Shown here: positions 26,457 to 36,910 of the stretch, in pieces
Position numbering within the stretch: position 1 is the first letter of the stretch
Layout of the letters: the number at the start of each line of letters is the position of its first letter
DNA from: Escallonia rubra
Taxonomy: Eukaryota > Streptophyta > Magnoliopsida > Escalloniales > Escalloniaceae
Direction of reading: 5' to 3'
Assembly: GCA_033065855.1 (NCBI GenBank)
Contig: JAVXUO010000599.1
Coordinates: 33,933 to 97,932, forward strand
Length of the DNA stretch: 64,000 nt
The notes under the pieces: generated by a model
The model's input: only the letters and a program-made list of their open reading frames with translations
Told to the model about the DNA's origin: nothing
Database searches by the model: none
Program-made: the position numbers and the translations under genes

Positions 26457-26990
26457 AGTGGTATCAGAGCCTCGGCTCTTGTTATATTGGGTAACGCTAA
26501 GAGAGTTAATCGATCATGGCTTACGTTGGGGGTATGGAGGGTAGTTCTACCACTAAGTCTCCATTGTTTAATGGGACCAATTATAGTGTGTGGAAACCTA
26601 AGATGAAAATCTACGTAGAATCTTAAGACTATGAGATGTGGGATATTGTTGAGAATGACCCATTCGTTCCGATAAAGGTGGTTCTAATCAAAGAATCTTA
26701 ATATCTTGTCAAGAATCTTAATATCACCGCCATCCAAGAATCAAAGAATCTTAATATCTTGTCAACCACCTTTATCGGAACGAATGGGTCATTCTCAACA
26801 ATATCTCACATCTCAGAGTCTTGAGATTCTAAGTAGATTTTCATCTTAAGTTTCCACACACTATAATTGGTCCCATTAAACAATGGAGGCCTAGTGGTAG
26901 AACTACCCTCCATACCCCCAACGTAAGCCATGATCGATTAACTCTCTTGGCGTTACCCAATATAACAAAAGCCGAGGCTCTGATACCACT
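26457..26990. other. Inversion centre: two gag starts head to head
   Basis: The plus arm runs from primer site 26459 through gag ATG 26516 to GATAAAGGTGGTT (26684). The minus arm runs from primer site 26988-26977 through gag ATG 26931-26929 to 26764. The 79-bp spacer (26685-26763) is built from a downstream gag segment (ATCACCGCCATCCAAGAATC, normally ~600 bp further in) plus two copies of AGAATCTTAATATCTTGTCA. That patchwork looks like template-switching repair. Confidence 0.88.
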
Positions 26991-28256
26991 TGAAACCAAA
27001 AAGATAACCCTAGAGAGGGGTGAATAGGGTTTTATGACTACTTTAAAGATTAACAAACAACAAACCTCAATCTCAATAACTTAAATAAGCAAACTAACCA
27101 ATCTCAACACAAATGTAAAACGATAATGTAAAGAGAGAAAGGTTTAGAGATACTTGACAAGAAGATTTAAATGGTTCGGCTTGATATACCCTCAAGCCTA
27201 CGTCCACCCCTTCAAGGAAGTCCCTTGAAAGGCCCTAGAATCCACTAGTATGATCTTCCTTACGGGTCAAGATCGAACCTCTTACAATCCCTTGATGCTA
27301 TGCCCACATCAAGAACAAGCTTTGACAATCCCAAAGCTCCAAAGCTTGACAACCCCAAGCTTTGATACAAGAACCTTTAGATGAAGAATTGTGTACAAGA
27401 TTTCACTCTCAATAAGTAGATGAGTACAAGTTTAAGCACTAGAACAAGAGAGATGAGTGTATGATGACTTTATGAAAGTGTATATCTCTCAAGTGTAAGC
27501 TCACAATAAATGCTTTCTTGAAAAGGATGAGAAAACAATGAAAACCAAGAGAGATTGAACAATTGCTTTGATCTTTGAGAATATGAAAGATAAGAGAGCT
27601 TTGAATGCAATTGATGAATCAAAACAATGCCCAAAATGAGTATTTATAGAGGTGGGAATAAATATGACCGTTTGGAGTAGGTGGAGCATTAAATGCGCCA
27701 AAACGGTAAATGCAGTCGACTGCAATGTCCCATTGCAGTCGACTGTATTCCCAAAGTAGCCGTTGGAAATTCAAATTTCCAACTTGCAGTCGACTGTAAT
27801 CCAATGCAGTCGACTGTAATAGGCTACTGGAAGTATTGCAGTCGACTGCATTCCAATGCAGTCGACTGTAATACCTCACTGCCCAACTTGCAGTCGACTG
27901 CATTCCAATGCAGTCGACTGTATTCCTGAAAATGCAGTTTCCTTGTTTTTAAAGTATGAAAAACTTTTATGCATGCAAGGGAAACCTATGGGCAAGTTCT
28001 AGGTAACGATCATCTCTCTATGTCTAGTTTACAAAGAAGGAAATAAAAGCATGAAAAATTCAATCGACAAATTCCTTCTTTGATGCGTTCCGTTGAGAGT
28101 CTTTGACCGTGTTGCTCGTCTAATAGTCCGTTTGCATGAGTATGAGATTGTTCCTATTGCTTCATCAACTCAATGCATGTTAGACAACATAAACATCGAT
28201 GTTGGTTATCATCAAAATCAAATATAATCCTAGGTTAAATAACCGTAGGGTTAACA
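26991..28256 (-). repeat. LTR3 (minus strand, subfamily 2)
   Basis: It runs from TGAAACC (26991) to GGTTAACA (28256), 1266 bp, with primer site on the left and polypurine tract on the right. It thus serves both as 3' LTR of copy B and 5' LTR of the truncated minus interior. It holds eight AGTCGACT palindromes at 27714-27925. Confidence 0.92.
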
Positions 28257-28500
28257 ATCTCCCCCTTTTTTATGATGGCAAACATTGATTCAAATAATAT
28301 GAGATAGATAAGATAATAAATGTAAAGAAACATGACAATCTCAATTATAAACCATAAAGGGTCATGAGAAGAAATCATGACAAGAAGCTCCCCCTATCTT
28401 AAGCAATATAGGGCTCCTCCTAACTCAAGTAATATATGCTCATATCAAATCCACACAAGTATGAATCAACAATATTTTCTTCCCCTTTTGACATCATTGA
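28257..28500 (-). other. Polypurine tracts of copy B
   Basis: On the minus strand: AAAAAAGGGGGAGAT next to LTR3 (28270-28257), AAGATAGGGGGAGC (near 28385-28400) and AAAAGGGGAAG (near 28480-28490), mirroring copy A. Bases 28500-28845 hold no ORF. Confidence 0.75.
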
Positions 28501-28845
28501 AAAAGATCGAGGGTGTGTGTGAAAGTGATCAACTTATGTATCCATCCATAGATAATCAATATAGCCAACAAGGGCATTCAAACAAGAAAAAATAAGTACT
28601 TGAATACCCATCAAAAGGTGTACCAAGCACCTTTTACAAAAATAGCAAAAAAAAGAAGTGTAAAGTATTTAGAAATATAAGTGTGTGCAAATCAATAAAG
28701 ACAAATGAGATTAAAAGTATATCAACAAAATCAATAATTTTGAAAAGAGAAAAATCAACCAAAGCATGCTATAAGCATATGAAAGAATGTTCAAGCATGT
28801 AAAGAGCAACTAGTATGTTTATGCACAAGATATAAAATAACCTAG

Positions 28846-31800
28846 TCACATAGGTGAAGACATGCCAAGTTTTCTTCTAAGAGCGGTAAACCTCTTTGAA
28901 TCTAACGGTTTAGTAAAGATATCCGCCAATTGGTTATTTGTGTCCACGAAATCGAGAACGATATCACCTTTTTGCACATGATCGCAAATAAAATGGTATT
29001 TGATTTCTATGTGCTTAGTGCGTGAATGTTGGATGGGATTTTTGCTCAAGTCAATGGCACTAGTGTTATCACATAAGATAGGTATGTGATCATACTTGAG
29101 TCCAAAATCCAAAAGGGTTTGTTTCATCCAAAGAATTTGTGCACAACAAGCACCAACCGCCATATATTCGGCTTCGGTGGTAGAGAGTGCAACCGAGTTT
29201 TGTTTTTTGGAACTCCAAGAAACAAGATAGTGACCTAGGAATTGGCAACCTCCACTAGTACTTTTCCGCTCGATTTTACAACCGGCATAGTCGGCGTCGG
29301 AGTAACCAATTAGGTCAAAAAAAGATGTGTTTCTAGGAAACCATAACCCTAAATCGTGAGTGCCCTTAAGATATCTAAGGATTCTCTTGACGGCAACCAA
29401 ATGAGATTCCTTAGGACAAGCTTGAAATCTAGCACATAAACAAACACTAAACATTATATCGGGTCTACTTGCGGTAAGGTAAAGGAGTGATCCGATCATA
29501 CCTCGATAGCGCTTAATATCAACATCCTTACCCTTTTCATCTTTATCAAGCTTTAATGAAGAGCTCATTGGAGTGTCAAAGGCATTTGATGCCATTTCAA
29601 ATCTCTTAAGTAGCTCTTTGGTGTATTTGGCTTGGTTGATAAAGATTTCATCCTTGCTTTGTTTGATTTGCAATCCAAGGAAGAAGGTGAGTTCTCCCAT
29701 CATGCTCATTTCAAACTCCTTACTCATACAAGAAGCAAACTCTTCGCACAAGGATCCATTAGTAGCACCAAATATAATATCATCAACATAAATTTGCACC
29801 AACAATAAGTCCTTGCCCTTAGATTTTATAAAAAGAGTGGTGTCAAGTTTTCCTCTTGAAAAACCATTTTCTAAAAGAAAACTACTTAGCCTTTCATACC
29901 AAGCTCTAGGAGCTTGTTTTAAACCATAAAGAGCTTTGCTAAGCTCGAAAACATGGTTTGGAAATTTTTCATGTTCAAAGCCGGGAGGTTGAGCCACATA
30001 AACCTCATCCGAAATAAAACCATTTAGAAAAGGCACTCTTGACATCCATTTGAAAGAGTTTAAAATCTCTATAGCAAGCAAAAGCTAAAAGCATTCTAAT
30101 AGATTCAAGTCTAGCTACCGGTGCATAAGTTTCATCAAAATCAATTCCTTCCTCTTGGTTATAACCTTGGGCCACTAATCTAGCCTTGTTTCTAACCACG
30201 ACTCCGGATTCATCAAGTTTGTTTCTAAAAATCCATTTTGTGCCTATAATCCTAAAGTTTTGAGGTTTAGGCACAAGGATCCAAACTTGATTTCTTTCAA
30301 ATTGAACTAGCTCTTCTTGCATAGCAAGCATCCAAGATTCATGATGTAGAGCTTCCAAGAAGTTCTTGGGTTCAATTTGGGAAAGAAACGCTAAATTAAC
30401 ATGTTGTTGAAGAGAGCGTCGAGTTCTTACCCCACTCGAAGGATTACCTAAGATTTGATCGCTTGGATGATCCTTTTTGTAAGTCCAATCTTTTGGTAAT
30501 TCTTGAGAGTTGTCCAAGTTTGAAGCATCATTGATTGCTTCCTCGTTTCCCCCTTGAGAACTTGATTGTTGCTCCCCTAGATCAATTTCTTTGGGGTTGC
30601 CTTGTAGTGTTTCACTTATGTCCAAAGTTCTCAAGTCATTGTCCATGTCATCTACATTAACAATGTTAGTCCTCCGAAGAAAAGGATTAGTCTCATCAAA
30701 AGTAACATTAATGGATTCTTCAACAACCAAAGTACTTTTATTATAAACTCTATATGCCATACTATTATTAGAGTAACCAAGAAAAATACCCTCAAAGGTT
30801 TTGGAATCAAATTTGCTAAGGTGATCCTTGGTATTTAAAACAAAACATTTGCAACCAAAGACTCTAAAAAAGCTCACCTTAGGTTTCTTATCATTAAAAA
30901 GCTCATAAGGGGTTTTTAACAAAAAAATTCGCAAGATAACTCTATTAAGAACAAAACAAGCACAATTGACCGCCTCCGCCCAAAAGTACTTAGGTAAATC
31001 ATATTCGTTAAGCATTGTTCTTGCCGCTTCTTGCAAAGACCTATTCTTTCTTTCGGCAACACCATTTTGTTGAGGAGTTCTAGGAGCCGAAAAATTATGT
31101 GATATACCAAAGTCATCACACAAGGCTCCTATTTTTGAATTTTCAAATTCTCTACCATGATCACTTCGAATGTTGGTTATCAAATAACCTTTTTGATTTT
31201 GAACACGTTTTGCAAATGAAGTGAACACATTTAGAGATTCATCTTTGGTAGCCAAAAAGAAAGTCCAAGTATAGCGAGAATAGTCATCAACAATAACAAA
31301 ACAATATGATTTACCACCAAGACTAGTAGTAGGGATTGGTCCAAACAAATCCATGTGAAGTAATTGCAAGGGTCTAGAAGTAGATACCATTTTCTTCGGT
31401 TTGTGAGAGACTTTCTTTTGCTTACCCATTTGACAAGCATCACATACTTTATCTTTCTCAAACTTGATCTTCGGGAGACCCCTCACAAGTTCTTTGCTTG
31501 AAATATCCTTCAAATGCTCCATGTGCATGTGACCAAGTCTTCGATGCCAAAGCCAAGATGTTTCACTAATAGCACTAAGACACTTGACATCTTGGTTAGC
31601 TAAATCATTTAATTGAATGGAGTAAACATTATTATCTCTACTACCTACCAAAATAGTTTCATTGTTCTTCAAGGATAGTATAGTGCAATGAGAAGCCTCA
31701 AAGATAACTTTAAAACCTTTATCACTAAATTGACTAATACTTAGCAAGTTATGCTTCAATCCTTCAACATATAACACATTCTCAATTGAATGTGGTTCCT

Positions 31801-31975
31801 TACCAATAGTTCCTTTACCTTTGATTTTTCCTTGAGAATTGTCACCAAAGGTCACATTTCCTCCTTCTTTAAGATCAATCGAGGTGAAAAGAGATATGTT
31901 GCCGGTCATATGTCTTGAGCATCCACTATCAAGAATCCACTTCTTGCTACTAGATTTTGCTTTGAGACATACCTA
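28846..31975 (-). pseudogene. Copy B pol, near-intact with one frameshift
   Basis: Two long frames cover it. The first, 31909-30005, holds protease WILDSGCSRHM just upstream of its ATG, integrase finger and core, and the first part of RT. The second, 30081-28846, holds the rest of RT with YVDDIIFG and full RNase H (IGYSDADYAGC, STTEAEYMA, DNTSAI, then KHIEIKYHFICD), ending at 28846. The only break seen is an extra T in the run at 30028-30033, at the same site as in copy A. This is the best-preserved polyprotein in the window. Confidence 0.92.
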
Positions 31976-31985
31976 TAAACACAAA

Positions 31986-33771
31986 TCAAGTAATGACTTT
32001 TGGTACCCAAATTTTCTTGGGTCCTTGGGTGTTAGTCTTGCATTTGTATTCTTGACCTTTCACAATCCACATTTTCTTTCTACCTCTAACAAAAACAATT
32101 CTACAAGGACAATGATTAGTCGTATGCCCTTTCTTGTTGCACCAACCGCAATGTGTAAAAGGTGTGCAATAGTTCTTTGGTCGTTTTGTATGAATATTCA
32201 ACCTAGCTTGTTGTTGCAAAATTTTAGGAGGCATGGCCATGAGATCTAATCCAAGACCACCTTTGTTTAGGCCAATTCTTTGGCGTCCAAGCATGACATC
32301 CAAATTGTTTTGACCATCAACAAATTTTTCAAGACATTTTTTCAAATAAAAAATCTCAACGTTTAAATCTTCATTTTGTTTTTCTAAAGCCAATGTTTTG
32401 GAAGAGATTTGCTTTGAGCTAGGAGTGTTAACAAATAATTCAACCAAATCATTATTCACATATTTCACACATAAATGGTTGGAGATGCATTCATTCTTGG
32501 CATGCAACTTATTATTTTCCATTATCAACTTCTCAATTTGCTTATTAGCTTCAAGGAATTTCTTAGACAAAATAATATTTTTCTTGAAAATTTTCTGGGA
32601 TTCCTCATATAAGCTATCATAAGCATCTTCAAAGCTTTCATTATCACTATCACTATCACTACCGGAAGAAGAGCTTACCTCATCATTTGCCATGAAGCAT
32701 ACATTTGCTTGATCATTCTTCTCATTGTCTTCATCACTTGAATCAAAGTCACTCCATGTTGGAGTATGTTCGGCATTCATTGCTCTTTCCTTCTCCTTGT
32801 TCTCTTTCTTAGAGAATTGTCTTCTTTTAGCTCTTTCCCATACATCTCTTCTTTCCTTCTTCTCCCTTTTGTAGATAGGACAATCCATCTTCATGTGTCC
32901 CGGCTTGTGGCATTTGTAGCAAAGCTTCTCTTCGTTGCTAGCATTTTGTTGCCTTCTCCCATCATTCCTTCTAAATCTTAAGAACTTCTTGAAGTTCTTT
33001 GCAACCATTGCAATATCCTCTTCATCAAATTCTTCATCATCATCACTTGACTCAAGGTTTGAAGATGAAGCTTTAAGAGCAATTGATGTAGGCTTCTTCT
33101 TGACGTCCTCTTGATCAAAGGTCTTGAGTTGCATTTCGTACGTCATAAGTGAGCACATCAATTCATCAAGAGGAAATATATTAAGATTCTTCGATTCTTG
33201 GATGGCGGTGATCTTTGTATCCCAAGCTCTTGGTAAGGACCTAATCACTTTTCTTACGAGATCACCATTAGTGAATTCCTTGCCCAATTGCTTCAAATGG
33301 TTCACAATGTTAGTAAAACGAGTATTCATATCTGTAACGGATTCATTTGATAGCATATGGAATAACTCATAATCTCTAAACAATAAGTTCATCTTGGAGT
33401 CTCTAAGAAAAGAAGTCCCTTCATGAGTGACTTGAAGAGTATCCCAAATACTCTTTGCAGAATTACACATAATGACTCTATTGAGTTCATTAGTGTCTAA
33501 AGCACACATAAGAAAATTTTTCGCTCTAGCATTCATACAAATCATATTCTTGTCATGGTCACTATACTCCGATTTGGATTTAGACTCTTCAACCTTGTCA
33601 ACCACCTTTATCGGAACGAATGAGTCATTCTCAACAATATCCCACATCTCATAGTCTTGAGATTCTAAGTAGATTTTCATCTTAAGTTTCCACACACTAT
33701 AATTGGTCTCATTAATTAAACAATGGAGGCCTAATGGTAGAACTACCCTCCATACCCCCAACGTAAGCCAT
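31986..33771 (-). pseudogene. Copy B gag, near-intact
   Basis: The ATG by comparison with the other copies is at 33771-33769. A 4-bp insertion near 33715 (TTAATTAATGAG where others have TTAATGGG) shifts the frame about 20 codons in. After it the frame is open to TGA at 31988-31986. Features in order: NYSVWKLKMKIYLESQDYE, UBN2-type region (VTHEGTSFLRDSKMNLL), acidic linker, intact CCHC (CYKCHKPGHMKMDC), an acidic serine-rich stretch, a coiled coil, a second CCHC-like knuckle (CGWCNKKGHTTNHC) and KKIWVPKV. The open frame also runs upstream into LTR sequence, which I do not count. Confidence 0.9.
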
Positions 33772-33816
33772 GATCGATTAACTCTCTTGGCGTTACCCAA
33801 TATAACAAGAGCCGAG

Positions 33817-33828
33817 GCTCTGATACCA
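33817..33828 (-). other. Primer binding site of copy B
   Basis: Minus strand TGGTATCAGAGC, perfect match to the tRNA-iMet complement, two bases from LTR4. Confidence 0.92.
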
Positions 33829-33830
33829 CA

Positions 33831-35048
33831 TGAAACCAAAAAGATAACACTAGAGGGGGGTGAATAGAGTTTTAAGACTACTTTAAAGATTAACAAACAA
33901 CAAACCTCAATCTCAATAACTTAAATAAGCAAACTAACCAATCTCAACACAAATGTAAAACGATAATGTAAAGAGAGAAGGGTTTAGAGATACTTGACAA
34001 GAAGATTTAAATGGTTCGGCTTGATATACCCTCAAGCCTACGTCCACCCCTTCAAGGAAGTCCCTTGAAAGGCCCTAGAATCCACTAGTATGATCTTCCT
34101 TACGGGTCAAGATCGAACCTCTTACAATCCCTTGATGCTATGCCCACATCAAGAACAAGCTTTGACAATCCCAAAGCTCCAAAGCTTGACAACCCCAAGC
34201 TTTGATACAAGAACCTTTAGATGAAGAATTGTGTACAAGATTTCACTCTCAATAAGTAGATGAGTACAAGTTTAAGCACTAGAACAAGAGAGATGAGTGT
34301 ATGATGACTTTATGAAAGTGTATATCTCTCAAGTGTAAGCTCATAATAAATGCTCTCTTGAAATGGATGAAAAAACAATAAAAACCAAGAGAGATTGAAC
34401 AACTGCTTTGATCTTTGAGAATATGAAAGATAAGAGAGCTTTGAATGCAATTGATGAATCAAAACAATGCCCAAAATGAGTATTTATAGAGGTGCGAATA
34501 AATATGACCGTTTGGGATAGGTGGAGCATTAAATGCGCCAAAACGGTAAATGCAGTCGACTGCAATGTGTATTCCCAAAGTAGCCGTTGGAAATTCAAAT
34601 TTCCAACTTGCAATCGACTGTAATCCAATGTACTGGAAGTATTGCAGTCGACTGCATTCCAATGCAGTCGACTGCATTCCAATGCAGTCGACTGTAATAC
34701 CTCACTGCCCAACTTGCAGTCGACTGCATTCCTGAAAATGCAGTTTCCTTATTTTTAAAGTGTGAAAAACTTTTATGCATGCAAGGGAAACCTATGGGCA
34801 AGTTCTAGGTATACAGTCATCGTAATGATCATATCTCTATGTCTAGTTTACAAAGAAGGAAATAAAAGCATGAAAAATTCAATTGACAAATTCCTTCTTT
34901 GATGCGTTTCGTTGAGAGTCTTTGACCGTGTTGCTCGTCTAATAGTCTGTTTACATGAGTATGAGATTGTTCCTATTGCTTCATCAACTCAATGCATGTT
35001 AGACAACATAACATCAATGTTGGTTATCATCAAAACCAAATATAATCC
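33831..35048 (-). repeat. LTR4 (5' LTR of copy B), truncated at its outer end
   Basis: Very similar to LTR3 by eye. It has a ~29-bp deletion and further losses in the AGTCGACT cluster (34550-34735), and it stops about 25 bp short of the expected outer end at TATAATCCTA. LTR5 sequence then starts without any duplication. Confidence 0.9.
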
Positions 35049-35593
35049 TACACTTTCATAAGTCATCATACACTCATCTATCTTGTTCTAGTGCTTAAAC
35101 TTGTACTCATCTACTTCTTGAGAGTGAAATCTTGTACAAAATTCTTCATCTAAAGTTTCTTGTATCCAAGCTTGGGGTTGTCAAGCTTTGGAGCTTTGGG
35201 ATTGTCAAAGCTTGTTCTTGATGTGGGCATAGCATCAAGGGATTGTAAGAGGTTCGATCTTGACTCGTAAGGAAGATCATATTAGTGGATTCTAGTGCCT
35301 TTCAAGGGACTTCCTTGAAGGGGTGGATGTAGGCTTGAGGGTATATCAAGCCGAATCATTTAAATCTCATTGTCAAGTATCTATAAACCCTTCTCTCTTT
35401 ACATTATCGTTTTACATTTGTGTTGAGATTGGTCAGTTTGCTTATTTAAGATATTGAGTTTGAGTTTTTTTGTTTGTAGCTTTTTCAAGTGTCATTCATA
35501 TCCTCTCTAAGTTTGTAGTATTTACTTGTTATTTTTTAAAGTACTCTTAAAACCCTATTCACCCCCCCCTCTAAGGTTATCTTTTTGGTTTCA
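35049..35593 (+). repeat. LTR5, 3' part of the original plus-strand LTR
   Basis: It matches LTR1 from 19081 to its end (545 bp against 548), including the ~52-bp segment LTR2-4 lack. It ends TTTCA followed by TCAGT. It is the surviving right end of the first Copia insertion. Confidence 0.9.
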
Positions 35594-36842
35594 TCAGTGA
35601 TCCGCCGGGCGGACCAAATTGTCATCCCTAAGCTCAATCGAGCCAAGAAACAAGATGTTTTTTTTATAAAAAAAAGGGTAAAAATATTGTCCACAACATA
35701 TGGGACATAGCTCTATCCAAGTTTAGCAGACGGCATAAATTTTGCCGAGCAACTGGTTTTTGAATTGGAAAAGGCAATTCCAACTGCTCGCTAGTCTCTG
35801 AGAAGATGGTTGGTATGAAAAGAAAGGTTTAATTTTTTTTGTTCAATCTTTTCGTGTTACTTCACAAAGCATTCGTTGAAAATTAATGTCAACCTACATG
35901 TATGCGATATATCTCTGCTTGTTTGTCGCGTCAATCTTTTACTTTGATGTCTATGAATGAATATGTTAATAAACAACTTATTGTTATGTCTTCAAAATGA
36001 TTTATTTTGCGCTACACCTCCTACTTAGGGCTCAATTGCACCCAACACCCCCATAGTTCTAAAATTGGTACTCAACACCAAAAATTCAAAAATCTTGACT
36101 TCCATCACCAAATGACGGTCAAAATGCCTTTTGATCACACGTCTATTAGTTTTTAAGGGGCAAAATGGTATTTTTACCCCTTAAAGTTTCCTAGTCATCC
36201 CAGTCAGCTCCATATGGCTAATTTTATATCCACGTCATTTCCCTCCAACAGCCTCGTCTTCTCTCTCCACATATCCCTCCAACGACTACATGGGTTTATA
36301 TGCATATACTCACGCACGTACGCACGCACACACACACAACCCCCCATACACCCACACAGAAGACCCATACACACACTCACACCGTAGCTCAAGAGTTTCT
36401 TAAAGAAATGGAGGAGTTTGGTGGTCGCTCCCACTTTTTGAGATTTTTCAGCTTTTTATTTTATTGTTGGTCGTGATTCCTGATCACCATCATTTCGTCC
36501 CTCTCTTTGGTTTCTATCTCTTAGTCTTTTCTCTACCATTCATTTTTTTTTTTTTTGTGGTGATTGGATAAGGGAAAATATGAACATGAAAGAAACAACT
36601 ACATAGAAAGTGCAATGATAAAAAATAGTGGAGCAAATAGGAATGGATTAACAACAAGTTAGACTTTTTTGGTTCATCTATATCTGCTTTGAAGAAAACC
36701 AAGACGATGAACTCAGTTCACTACTAAAGGGTTGATTGTTTGTGCTAATCGAATCTAAAAACAGAGGCACAGAAAGGGTATATATAGACTGAAGGAATTG
36801 CTGAACACCCACCTGGGTTTCTTGACACCTGTGTGCTAGAAA

Positions 36843-36910
<68 letters not shown>

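Larger units (their letters stand above)
18310..35593. mobile_element. Palindromic Copia (Sirevirus-like) complex
   Basis: The block is bounded by a perfect TCAGT duplication (18305-18309 and 35594-35598) and starts and ends with plus-oriented LTR ends (TGTTAACC at 18310, GGTTTCA at 35593). Inside, the order is LTR1(+), gag-pol A(+), LTR2(+), gag start(+), scrambled 79-bp centre, gag start(-), LTR3(-), pol-gag B(-), LTR4(-), LTR5(+ partial). LTR1 and LTR5 share a ~52-bp segment (about 19510-19565 and 35480-35535) that LTR2, LTR3 and LTR4 all lack. So the outer ends belong to one element and the middle to another subfamily. Confidence 0.88.
13731..35630. mobile_element. Non-autonomous hAT transposon split by two nested retroelement insertions
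   Basis: The left end reads TAGGAACGGAAATGGGGCGG and the right end, reverse-complemented, TAGGGATGACAATTTGGTCC, both typical plant hAT ends. Flanks are AGCTCAAC (13723-13730) and AGCTCAAT (35631-35638), an 8-bp duplication with one difference. Host parts are 13731-14103, 17540-18309 and 35599-35630, about 1.2 kb in total once the insertions are removed. No transposase is visible. The middle part carries a promoter-like stretch on the minus strand (TATAAATAGTGG near 18070) and a segment repeated at 42587-42797. Confidence 0.78.

Noticed and set aside
27714..27930. Regularly repeated palindromes that look like a CRISPR array
   Set aside because: They are unequal in spacing, recur in each Copia LTR, and the genome is a plant.
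33772..33896. Upstream extension of the copy B gag frame
   Set aside because: It reads through LTR and primer-site sequence in a frame different from the true gag start; the frames are joined only by the 4-bp insertion.
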